Shown: piece by piece, positions 31,059 through 40,219 of the stretch | Numbering within the stretch: position 1 is the first letter of the stretch | How the letters are laid out: every line of letters starts with the position of its first letter | Assembly: GCA_027578915.1 (NCBI GenBank) | Contig: JANBTT010000019.1 | Span: forward strand, 62,001-126,000 | Length of the DNA stretch: 64,000 nucleotides | Source: Coemansia sp. RSA 1200 | Taxonomy: Eukaryota > Kickxellomycota > Kickxellomycetes > Kickxellales > Kickxellaceae | Reading direction: 5' to 3' | Position numbers and translations under genes: made by a program | The notes under the pieces: generated by a model | Database searches by the model: none | What the model saw: only the letters and a program-made list of their open reading frames with translations | Told to the model about the DNA's origin: nothing

Positions 31059-31884
31059 ATGGCCGCAAAAAGACCGATAGTCTCGTACGACGACCTGTTT
31101 GAGGATGAAAATGAAGGAGAGAGCACCAAGCCACATGCACCAGCGATCGAGCAACAGCCAGAAGAAATGGCAGCGGAGTCCAGCGACAACGATAGCGACG
31201 GCATTGGCGCCAACGCCTGGGACGACACCGAGCTGATCCGCGCCTGGGACGGCGCCATCGCCGATTACCGCAAGCACCACGCCGAGCTGGTGGGCGACCC
31301 GACGTACATGGCACAGCGCAGCACCAGCGAAAGCGTTGTCGGGCGGTGGATGCCTGCCGAGTCATCAGCAGCCCCCGGTGCCAAACACCAGCCAAAGCGC
31401 AAGCGCTCAGCTGAAGAGCCAGGCATCGTAGCTGCTGTGGATGCGGGTGGTCCGGCGCCGCCAGAGTCAGAGGAGGACGCCCTGCACAAGCTCACCATGG
31501 CATGGTACTACGCGGGTTACTACGCCGGCTACTACCAGGTAAGACCAAAGTCAAGCATGACTATTGCAAATAAAAGGAACCACGGGGGCGGTTTATCCAC
31601 TCGATCCCCGTTCAAGTCCAACACTGTGGATAGATGTTGTGTATATGTTGATTCATTTGCAATGACAACTCCTTGATCCATTTGATTGTATGCTGTGTGT
31701 ATGTTTCCTTTATTATACTTTGTTTCAAATTCCTTTGTTTTGTTTGAGATTGTGGCTGCTTTTCTCGTTGATGTAGGCCGCATACCGGACTGGCAAGCAA
31801 CCGACAGAAAGTCACGACGCTGCTGATGCTGATGCTGCTGGCGAGAAGCTGGAGGACACCAGTGGCTGCCAGGACCAAGAATGA
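31059..31884 (+). CDS. Survival motor neuron protein (SMN), two exons
   Basis: Exon 1 31059-31538 and exon 2 31777-31884, 195 residues, joined across a 238-base intron (CAG|GTAAGA to GTAG|GCC, phase 0). SMN is the core of the complex that loads Sm proteins onto spliceosomal snRNAs. Two terminal motifs are seen: the Gemin2-binding helix NAWDDTELIRAWDGAIADY near residue 50, and the C-terminal YG-box KLTMAWYYAGYYAGYYQAAY, which spans the splice junction and mediates oligomerisation. No Tudor domain lies between them; the middle is disordered and basic (KRKRS). Short SMN proteins without Tudor, as in Schizosaccharomyces pombe, are known. The YG-box crossing the junction confirms the splice. Confidence 0.92.
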
Positions 31885-32107
31885 ACAATAGAAAGAGTGC
31901 GGATCTCCTATTCTCTCCAGTTCATCACAATCGTAACTGGATCTCGAGGTCTGTGTGGCTTTCCTCTCTCCCCAATTCCAATTCCAATTCCAGCGGTGAT
32001 GATGGTGGCGTCCTTCTCTACCGTTCTCTCTGAACACTCCAAGCCCAAAGATTCCTCAGTGGTATCGCCAGACTTTCCCCCGACTCCTCTCCATTAACTC
32101 TGCCTTA

Positions 32108-32466
32108 TCACTTGGCCTTTGCAGCCTGCTGCTGTTGTTGTTTCTCGAGTATCATTTGTCTTTCTTCCTCTTCCTTCTTCAATTTTGCCACCTAACCCCC
32201 TCCCCCAAAACATGAACATAAAACAGAAAGAAGAAACTCACAGCCACTTGCTATTAGCCTGCACAGAAAAAACCAGAGCATTGACTGCGGCGGGTACATA
32301 AACCGTTATAAACACTGCTTACCTCTTGCTTCCTGCGCATGATATCGGCGTCGCGCTCTCTCTTCTTCTCCAGCGGGGCGTCGTCCTTGACCTTGCCTTT
32401 GCCGGCCTTCTGGTCCTTCTTCTGCTTCTTTTCGCGTGCTAGATCGCGCTGGTTGCCGCGGGCCAT
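32108..32466 (-). CDS. SERF-like small protein, two exons
   Basis: Exon 1 32323-32466 (48 codons) and exon 2 32108-32191 (27 codons plus TGA), with a 131-base intron (donor GTAAGC, acceptor TTAG); product 75 residues. It begins MARGNQRDLAREKKQKKDQK, the hallmark of the SERF/4F5 family (small EDRK-rich factors; yeast YDL085C-A), continues with mixed Lys/Glu/Asp/Arg helices and ends in a Gln/Ala/Lys tail. SERF proteins bind acidic, disordered or amyloid-prone proteins and RNA; their exact cellular role is unsettled. Convergent with SMN, about 220 bases between stops. The junction is phase 0 and both exons share the Lys/Glu-rich composition. Confidence 0.85.
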
Positions 32467-32804
32467 TTCCTTATAGATGGGGGGGGGTGAGGGAGAAGGC
32501 TGAAGCAAAAATAGAAAACACCAGAGTCAAGTGAACAGACCAGGAACGGGCAGTAAAGGGGGTGTGCTTTTAATAATACGAGATAAAGAGCGTTTCAGAG
32601 AAGCAAAGTAAAGCAAGCAAACAAAAAATGGCAAAAGGGAAGAACGAGAGGACGGAGGAGGGAAGGAGCCAAGTCCCGCCTTCTCTTGCATCAGCCGAAA
32701 TCAGCAACAGAATAAAAGCCACAGCACCCATGCCGCCGAAATCAGATATCTAGGCCGGATCAGATCAGTGGCAGGGCTCTAGCGTCTCCGGCTGAATAGC
32801 GTTC
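32467..32804. other. Intergenic region
   Basis: Between the ATG16 stop and the SERF-like start, both on the minus strand. Holds an eight-base G run on the plus strand near 32479 and A/G-rich DNA. No gene seen. Confidence 0.55.
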
Positions 32805-34514
32805 TCACTGCAGAATTAAGATGTACCTGTTCTTCTCAGCGCTGTAGACGCGAGTACCAGACGCGCTCCACAGGGCGTCACAGACAGCCGACTTGTGAAC
32901 ATCGAGTGTGCGCACCAGGTCGCCGGTAGCAACGTCCCAGACATACAGCTTCCCGTCAATGGAGCCAGCCATAGCGTAGCGCTCGTCGGGACTAAGCGAA
33001 GCGCGAGCCCAGTTGCGACTCGGACGGTATGCGGGCGCCGACAGAACAGCCAGCACGGCCAGCGTGCGCGCATCGAGGAGCTTCAGCGTGCCGTCGTACG
33101 AGTTGGTCAGAATGCGCGAGCCCAGCCGCGACACGCTGACAGACATGACCTGCTCGCGGTGGACGGCAGCCTCGGCCACACGTTTACCCGACGCAGAGTC
33201 CCAAACACGCACACTGTTGTCCATGTGCGCCGTGACGATGCGCGCGCCATCGGCGTCCAGAAGCGCCAGATCGTGACAGCCAGATACGGTAAACAGAGTG
33301 CGCACACACAGACCACGCGCAACGTCCCACACTTTGACGGTACGATCCTGGCTGTATGTAAACAGGCGCGTGGCATTGCTATTGAATTTGGCCGTCATCA
33401 CGCCGCCGATGTGGCCGCTCAGTGTCTTCCAGGCACGGCCTGTGTCCAGACGCCAGATGCGCGCCGTGTGGTCGCTAGAAGCTGCAACCAGCAGCTTTCC
33501 GTCGGCGCTGATATCGACATGGTTGACGCCCTTGAGACAGCCGGCCAGCGAGTAGATGCTGTCACCAGTCTGTGCGTCAAACACTTTGACCGCATTGCTC
33601 TGTCCGCCCACCGCCAGCACCTCGCCATCGTGCGACAGCGCAATCGAGTGCAGCTCCTCCATGCGCGCATCAATCTTGCCAACCGCCGCGCGAGGTACCG
33701 TCGACACGCCGCGGATTGCCGCCGCAGCCGCCACCGCGGTTGCCGCATGCTCGCCAAAGAACCGCTCGTCAAGAACTCCCTCCTCCACACCACCCGACAT
33801 CCGCGGCGACACCACCGCCGACTTGCGCTTGATCAGCTCCAGCTCCCGCGTCACCTCGTTGACCTTCTCGGCCTCCTCGTTCATCTTCTTCAGCCACCGC
33901 TTGACAAGATCATCGTTCTCCGTCTGCAATCGCGAGCAGCGCTCCTCGATCTGCACAATCTCCAGCTGCAGCGCACTCAGCTCGTCCTGCAGGATCTCGA
34001 TGGTTCCGTCCTTCTCCTTGGCCGCCGCGCCCATATCGTCAACCTTGGCATTAGCACGCCTCAGTGCCTCGTGGGAATCCGCAATCTCCAGATCCTGCTG
34101 CTGCAGCCGCTCATCCGTCTCCCGCATCCTGTCGCTCAGCTCCAGTAGTCGCTGTGCATTGGTCGCTTGTGTCCGGTACAACAGCGTGCGCTCCTCCTTC
34201 AGCCCATCCACCTCCTTCTCCAGCTCACTAATCCGCTGCTGTGCTATTGCGTTGCTCCCGCCGCCGCCCATCATGCCGCCGCCGCCCGTGGCTCGGTCGT
34301 ACTCCAGGAACCGCTCGTGCTCCCCCTGTATCTCTCGTGTTCGTGCCTCGGACGCCCGCGTGTGGCTGGCAAAGTCTCCCACCTTGCCTGCTAGTCGGTT
34401 GTACGACTCAATCACCCTGGCCACCGTCGACACTCGCATATCACGCTGCTCCAGTTGCGCAAGTATCCGCGCCTCCCATCCGCCGGTGCTCCCGGCCTTT
34501 GGCTGCGCAATCAT
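32805..34514 (-). CDS. ATG16: Autophagy protein ATG16 with WD40 propeller (ATG16L1-type)
   Basis: 569 residues from MIAQPKAGSTGG. N-terminal ATG5-binding helix: WEARILAQLEQRDMRVST, then RVIESYNRL. A long coiled coil follows (about residues 90-240) with a LVKRWLKKMNEEAEKVNEV end. Residues about 285-569 form seven WD40 blades (LHSIALSHDGEVLAVGGQSN, NHVDISADGKLLVAASSDH, ARIWRLDTGRAWKTLSGH, VRVWDSASGK, GKLYVWDVATGDLVRTL). Blade six carries SAPAYRPSRNWARASLSPD, matching SAPGF--SDWTR of animal ATG16L1. ATG12-ATG5-ATG16 acts as the E3-like complex for ATG8 lipidation. Yeast Atg16 is only about 150 residues and lacks the propeller. The 33 codons upstream of this ATG are open but lie in AT-rich leader. 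Confidence 0.93.
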   Translation of the reverse strand: MIAQPKAGSTGGWEARILAQLEQRDMRVSTVARVIESYNRLAGKVGDFASHTRASEARTREIQGEHERFLEYDRATGGGGMMGGGGSNAIAQQRISELEKEVDGLKEERTLLYRTQATNAQRLLELSDRMRETDERLQQQDLEIADSHEALRRANAKVDDMGAAAKEKDGTIEILQDELSALQLEIVQIEERCSRLQTENDDLVKRWLKKMNEEAEKVNEVTRELELIKRKSAVVSPRMSGGVEEGVLDERFFGEHAATAVAAAAAIRGVSTVPRAAVGKIDARMEELHSIALSHDGEVLAVGGQSNAVKVFDAQTGDSIYSLAGCLKGVNHVDISADGKLLVAASSDHTARIWRLDTGRAWKTLSGHIGGVMTAKFNSNATRLFTYSQDRTVKVWDVARGLCVRTLFTVSGCHDLALLDADGARIVTAHMDNSVRVWDSASGKRVAEAAVHREQVMSVSVSRLGSRILTNSYDGTLKLLDARTLAVLAVLSAPAYRPSRNWARASLSPDERYAMAGSIDGKLYVWDVATGDLVRTLDVHKSAVCDALWSASGTRVYSAEKNRYILILQ

Positions 34515-36214
34515 TCCCCTCCCTAAATGTGTTGCCGTAATTCTTAATTTAAATGGATGTAGTGGGGGAAAATAAAAGCTATAAAGTGGATATTGTCGCA
34601 GGTTTTGAAGCAATTAAGTAACAACGGGGTTATACACAAATTTCCAAGAAATGCAAACGAAAAGAAAAAATAGCAGACAAAACAAACCCTCCTAAAAACA
34701 GAATGAAGGGAGAAAGGGGAGAAAAGTGGTGCAGCATGTAAACAGGCTTGGATTTTTTCTCCTTGCACGCGTGATGACGCTCTGTGATTTCTCTGTTGAT
34801 TTTTATTATTATTATTTTCAGCTTTAGGTGGCTCTGTAATTTGCTTCTTCACGTGATTAATGAAAATGTTTGGACAAGTATGAGATGACAACCAATATCA
34901 ACATGTAGGATGATTATCTCCGTATTAAAGAAAGTAGTTTATGTTTTATTTTCATTAGCAAAGATATGAGGTCATGTATTAATTCAATTATTAATAAATC
35001 TACAATGTCAGCATAATCCAAGAAACTACAGGAGACATCTAGATATCAAAGAATCTGAAGCTGAGTTAAGGGCAAGTCTTCCTCATCGGGAGACAATTTC
35101 GTGTTTGAAATGGATATTTGAAGCACAGTATGCATGCCGATGCGCAATATCTAAGTGTAATAATGTGAAATGTAAAGTGTCGAAAATGTGACACTGTTTG
35201 GTTGATATAGTGGTAGGTCATACATCTCTTTTCTCAATTCTTGTTTTATTGTTGCAATGTCAGAAATTAGTGTGACTGTTTTTCAGTGTGTATCTAATCA
35301 AATTGTGCAATTTTTAATGTGCTAGCTGTTTAGATTGATGCCAGTATCAGTGATTGCACTTAAAGGCCCTGCATTAATTGTTTAAACAGTTGTGAGTAGG
35401 AAAAACAAATGTAAAAACCTTGGGGTGTTGGGGTTGACAAAACGTAGCTATGACAATGTCCAAATATGAAAGCATTATCTGACTGAACACATGTCCACCA
35501 ACCTTAGAGACTATAGAAACACATATATAATGTAGGTTTTCTTTGCAAAGAAAATGCGTTGGAATGTAAAGCAGATATTGAACAATCTTCCACAATTTCT
35601 ATTAGATTACTTTTCTATTGATTACAATGACCAAAGAAAAGAAAACCCCCCGTAAAAAAAAGGAAAAAGTCACTGTTACTTACGTTAATCCAAGAAGAAC
35701 AGCGGCCAGTAGAAAGGTGAGACATGCAGTTAGAGATGTAAGAAAGTCCTATACTCAAGAGGATTGTAATGAAAATATGGAACAAATGGTAACAGAAGAA
35801 AGCTAATGATTGAAGTATCCTATTCAAAAGAAATAAATTAGTATGAAGCAGCACAACAATTATTTTGACTGTCTTGTTCAAATCAACAGAAATATAAACA
35901 CAAATAAGAAGTTTACATAAACCTTATAAACAACTTGTTATATCCAATACTTTTGAATACAATCATTTACTTGATGAAGATTATGATTTGAGCTTTGGCA
36001 GCAAAGAATAATAGTATCCTTACATGTTGACAATATTTGTTTGTTATTAGAATAGTTTCTGCTTGGTTTTCTTAATAATAATAATTTCAAAAAAGCATTG
36101 TTTTGCTATCAATAGGTATACACTTACAAAGTACAGCAATTTTTGTGCATGCTCTTACAAGCACAAAACCCAACAACATTAAGAATTATATTGGGGATAA
36201 TTATAAAAAATAAA
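34515..36214. other. AT-rich island 2, left part
   Basis: AT-rich DNA beginning just before the ATG16 start. Apart from the small basic ORF at 35627-35806, no coding signal was seen. Confidence 0.55.
35627..35806 (+). CDS. Small basic ORF, unknown
   Basis: 59 residues from MTKEKKTPRKKKEKVTVTYV, ending CNENMEQMVTEES. The Lys/Arg-rich first half and acidic end look more protein-like than other frames in this AT-rich stretch, but there is no recognised family, no duplicate and no promoter evidence. It could be a chance frame or a relic. Confidence 0.2.
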   Translation: MTKEKKTPRKKKEKVTVTYVNPRRTAASRKVRHAVRDVRKSYTQEDCNENMEQMVTEES

Positions 36215-36945
36215 GAATATCTGTGTAATTATTATTAGACTGATGTCACATATTGAACAACTCACCCTCTTTTCTCTTAGTTACTTTTTTAATTGTGTGT
36301 ACAAACGCAAGCGAGAAAAACATACGGATATTAAATGTGCTCAAAAATACGTAGTTCACAGCTTGGCCAGCCCCAACCATATTTTAAATAGCTTTACGTA
36401 TATGTAGATCATATGCCAAGAAAGCAACATGAGTAATACAGTCGTCATACCGCGCTAATAAAATTATGTAATGCACTTTCTAAATTTTATTCATATTTTT
36501 ACTGTATAAGTAAATAATGGCCAGCTGTAGCATTCCTACAATCTCGCATCATTGCCAGGTTTTTCATTTTTCATTACATTTTTCAAGAAATTAAAGTAAT
36601 TGTTAAGGAAAGCCATAACTATGCGTGAAATGACGCAAGTTACCATCCACTACACTATAAACAGGAGAATGAAAGTATAACTTTTCAGCAGAAACAGTTG
36701 ACGAGGAGAAGGCCAAAGAACAAGCATCAGCCGAATTTAATAAAAGGATGACAAATCATATAATAGAAATGGAGGTCACCAGGGTGGAAACGAAACGTAT
36801 TTTTATATATGATAAGTAGAGGCTAACTCTTGGGGGAATAGGCTAACGTGAAAAAAGGATGTGGGGCTTTTAAGGCGAGTGCTAAAAAAGGGTGTAGCGC
36901 TAGGCAGACGCTAAACCATGCTATCAGAAGAGCATATAGCAAGCA
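36215..36945. repeat. Tandem duplication in island 2, copy 1 (decayed)
   Basis: Matches 37455-38211 closely and in order at an offset of about 1245-1265 bases. Shared blocks include TTAGACTG-TGTCACA, TTTGGCCA-CCCCAACCAT, ATGAGTAATAC, TAATGCACTTTCT, CTACACTATAAA and AGGCAGAC-CTAAACCATG. In this copy the equivalent of the start codon of the 64-residue ORF reads ATA and the frame is broken by indels near 36660. Confidence 0.85.
36610..36820 (+). pseudogene. Broken copy of the 64-residue ORF
   Basis: Aligned with the intact ORF at 37873-38067, the first codons give ITMREMTQVTIHYTIN against MTTYKVTKVIIGYTIN, so the start has become ATA. After a frame shift near 36660 a second stretch reads YNFSAETVDEEKAKEQAS and EFNKRM before a stop at 36818-36820, against YTFLSHATNIYVAREEAL in copy 2. 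One could instead begin at the next ATG (36619), but that product is only 19 residues. Confidence 0.45.
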
Positions 36946-36985
36946 TTTTTTTTGTTTTCTGAAAATTTATTTCCAAAATCAAAGA

Positions 36986-37060
36986 AACTAGGTTTACATC
37001 TAAAGCCTCAACTATTTTGGAGACTTGCAAAATGAAAAGTTAGTAAAGAACATTGATGAA
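36986..37060. repeat. Dispersed repeat, possible transposon terminus (copy 1)
   Basis: AAACTAGGTTTACATCTAAA and the bases after it up to about 37060 match 63186-63260 at the far end of the window, with the shared core GGTTTACATC-A-AG-C-CAA-TATTTTGG and a similar tail AGTAA-GAACA. The complementary form (CCAAAATAATTGGGACTCTG) resembles ends of Tc1/mariner-like elements. A 102-codon frame at 37025-37333 follows but resembles nothing known. Confidence 0.5.
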
Positions 37061-37454
37061 AATCTAGCAAGAGACGCTAATATGGTTAGATGCCAGGGAG
37101 GGGCATCTGCTGTTAGCCAAAGCATGAGAATTGCGCCTCCTACGGCCCTCCTATACCCGCAACGCAAGGGCAAGAACTGGAACTTAATAATGCCTGGAGT
37201 CAAACCCTGGACCCATAGATGCTACAATGACATATTCTACACCCACTGGGACATCATAAGCTCATATTTCCAACCCATTCCCCATTCCCCAGCATATAGC
37301 AAGCATAGAAGAGTACATAAATTGTCGTGCTAATCCGATTTAATCATTTACGAGTTAATGTTTGCATATGCTGAGTAACATCTGGACTGTATAAATAGTT
37401 GTTTTATTTACTAACAGTACTAGAACAACGACTTTACAATTTCACGTATGGAAA

Positions 37455-38211
37455 ATTAAGAATATCCATGTAAATTCTATTAGACTGGTGTCACACTTTG
37501 AACAACTCCCTCCTCTCCCTTCCTTCTTCTAATTACTTTTCATTTGTGTGTGCGAGCACAAGGAAGAAAGGTATACAGATATTAACTGTGCTTATCAAAA
37601 TGCAGTTCACAGTTTGGCCAACCCCAACCATTGTATATTTTTTAAATGGCTTTACGTACAGACAGGCCATGCACCATGAAAGCCGCATGAGTAATACGGA
37701 TGCCATATCACACTAATAAAATAATGTAATGCACTTTCTGCATCTCTAAATTCATTTATATTCTCTTAACAATATGAATAAATAGTGGCCATGCTGTAGC
37801 ATTACAATAATCTCTCGTCATTACCTACTTTTTTCGCCTTTTTGGGATACCAAAGTAATTATTGAATAACCCATGACTACTTATAAAGTGACAAAAGTTA
37901 TCATCGGCTACACTATAAATGGCGAAGAGAGTACGTACACCTTTCTTTCCCACGCAACCAACATTTATGTGGCCAGAGAAGAGGCGCTTACCGAGTTGAA
38001 AAGAATATTTGAAATCAATGGAAATGTCGTGTTGGTTAACAATGTGGATATGAAAATGTTTTCGTAGATGGCAAGAAAGAAGCTAGCGCAGGAGGGAAAG
38101 AGACTGAAGCGAAAAAGAAAAAAGATAAGGGCCTTTTAAAGCGAATACTAAGAAAGACAGCATCACTAGGCAGACACTAAACCATGTTATCAGAGGAGCA
38201 TATAGCAGGCA
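37455..38211. repeat. Tandem duplication in island 2, copy 2
   Basis: Second copy of 36215-36945, same orientation. It contains the intact 64-residue ORF and ends with GAGCATATAGCAGGCAT, as does copy 1 (GAGCATATAGCAAGCAT). A short extra match to this end also occurs near 37292. Confidence 0.85.
37873..38067 (+). CDS. Small ORF, 64 residues, unknown family
   Basis: Starts MTTYKVTKVIIGYTINGEES, continues YTFLSHATNIYVAREEALT and ELKRIFEINGNVVLVNN, ending in DMKMFS before TAG. It looks like a compact beta-alpha-beta protein with no signal peptide, and its base composition is less AT-rich than the flanks. The tandem copy at 36610-36820 is degraded but recognisably related. Not assigned to any family. 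It might be a host gene, a remnant of a mobile element, or a domain of a once larger protein. Confidence 0.45.
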   Translation: MTTYKVTKVIIGYTINGEESTYTFLSHATNIYVAREEALTELKRIFEINGNVVLVNNVDMKMFS

Positions 38212-38316
38212 TAAACAAGTAGATAGGTGTTGGAAGAGCAATAAAGTCTCTGCGTTCTGTAGAAGGCGGTTTGTTAAAGCAAAATGAAAAAAAAGAAAGG
38301 AGGAGATGAGAATGGC

Positions 38317-39116
38317 CTAGCAAGCACAGGCCTGGGACTCCTGGTCCTCAGAGTCAATGCGGATGGGATCGGGAAACTCGCCGCTGTACATATCGGTATC
38401 AGTATCTTGGTCCATCGCGTTCCTCACCATCGTCGTAAAGGCATCCTCAACATTAATGTCCCTCTTGGCACTGGTCTCAAAGTACGGGATGTTGCCCTTA
38501 GCCGCACACCACTCCATCGCGCGCTTCTGCGAAACCGCGCGCTTGCCCTCGATATCGATCTTATTGCCAACCACCACAAACGGGAAGTTCTCGGGATCCC
38601 TGGGCGCTGCCTGCAGCAGAAACTCATCGCGCCAACTCTGCAGATTCTCAAAGCTTCTCGCGTTAGTCACGTCAAAGCACAGGATGCAGCAGTCGGCGCC
38701 GCGATAAAACGCTACGCCCAGACTCTGGAACCGTTCCTGTCCCGCAGTGTCCCAGCATGCCACCTCGGCAACCCGCCCGTCACCAAGGTCAACGTCCTTC
38801 TTCATAAAGTCGGCGCCTATCGTTGCTCGGTACTGCGTTGTGAATGTCCCGCGCACATACTGGTGCATCAGCGACGTCTTGCCCACGCCGCTGTCGCCCA
38901 GAATTATCGCCTACATTACATGCTTCGCCACGCAAGACCAGCCAGTAGGGTATGTCTTGTTGTTAGCTGTTATTCATTTTGTGCCAGCACAGACTGAATT
39001 GGGGAATGGAAGATGCTGCTACCCGCAACACTTCCACTTCCCCCTTGTTCTGTCGGGAGGGGGGAGCTTACCTTGATATACGTGCACCTCCGCGAAGGAT
39101 AGCTTCTGTTGTACAT
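38317..39116 (-). CDS. YPT7: Rab7/Ypt7 small GTPase, two exons
   Basis: Exon 1 39072-39116 (15 codons, MYNRSYPSRRCTYIK) and exon 2 38317-38910, 212 residues; 161-base intron, GTAAGC donor and TAG acceptor, phase 0. The junction yields YIKAIILGDSGVGKTS, the Rab G1 loop. Other motifs: effector loop YRATIGADF as in Rab7, WDTAGQERFQSLG, GNKID, ETSAK, and a C-terminal CAC for double geranylgeranylation. Rab7/Ypt7 directs fusion at late endosomes and the vacuole, through HOPS in yeast. The N-terminus differs from the usual MSSRKKNILKV opening, so an alternative first exon cannot be excluded. Rab GTPases are prenylated by GGTase-II, not by the GGTase-I beta encoded 7 kb away. Confidence 0.93.
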
Positions 39117-40219
39117 TATGCACTTTTTCGGACGGGATTACTCTAAACCAACAATAAAGAAATATAAATGCAGAATTACTTGAGGGAAGAAGGGAACAAA
39201 GAATGTGACAGAAAGAGAAAGAGAAAGGAAAGGAAAAGGAGTATTAGAATGTAAAAGCCTGGACAAATAAAATAAACTTCAAGGCCGAAAATAAAGGAAA
39301 AAGGGATGGAATGGAAGGAGGGGCTTTTATTTTTTTTTTAGTTTTTTTGTCCTGTGTAAAGAGAATCTAGCATGGAGTAAAGAGCAAGTCGCACTTGCTG
39401 CATAAAGACTGCGCTTTCTAAAGAGCTCCTTTTTTCATTACCATTTCATCCGGCTTCCAGATAGACTGTTGCCATTTCTTGAGTGCGCTCTTTTTTCTGC
39501 TTTGTCTTTCGGCAAGAGGTTCGCTGTGGGTTGTTCCAAAGAGCCATTGTGCAGCATGTCCTAGACTAAATAGAGCCGGAACCTGCACTCTTGGTCCTTT
39601 CCTCACAGGCACCGGCTGCTTGTCTGGCGATAGCGGCTCCCTTGTTCAGCCTGGCCTGCTGTTTCTGGAAAGCATTGAGAGATGAGCAGAGAGATGCGGG
39701 TCAAACTGGCTGGTAGACTGACTGGAAGGGTGGGTGGTGACTTTGCGTCAAAGTTTGTAGCAGACTTCCCACTCTCTTTCTCTTTCCCCCAGTCCTTTTT
39801 CCTCTATATCCTCAGCCTGCCTGCGTTTATGCAAAAAGAAGAAAGGTGCTGACGAAGAGGACTTTTTCACTTCCAATCCACTTTCCTTTTTCTTCTTCCC
39901 CAAGGCTTTCTTTCCTTTTGTATCCTTATAATACCACATATGCCTATGTACCCTCATACTTTATTTTCTCTTCCTAATTCAATTTTTGTGCTTTTCGATA
40001 TTGAAAAAAAGAGAGATAGAGGCGGAAGCAAAGAAGGCTTACCCGAGCGTTGCAGAAACACGGAAAGCGACAGAATTTTTTCTTTTTGTCGTTCACTTTT
40101 TTTTTGTTCTTCATTCTATTTTTCTTTTTACACATTGCTTCTTTTATATATCTGTTAACTTTTTCTTCTCCTTTTTATTGCTCTTTGGTCAAGAGGCAAA
40201 CGAGGGGACGTATCTTAGA
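39117..40219. other. Divergent intergenic region, Rab7 / ubiquilin
   Basis: About 1.1 kb. T- and C-rich just before ubiquilin. Minus-strand 39418-39612 has a 64-codon frame (ending KKWQQSIWKPDEMVMKKGAL) in a GC-richer patch; it could be an unresolved exon, but no partner exon was found. Confidence 0.45.

Noticed and set aside
32895..34148. 417-codon plus-strand frame
   Set aside because: Antisense shadow of ATG16; Arg/His/Leu-rich with no family pattern.
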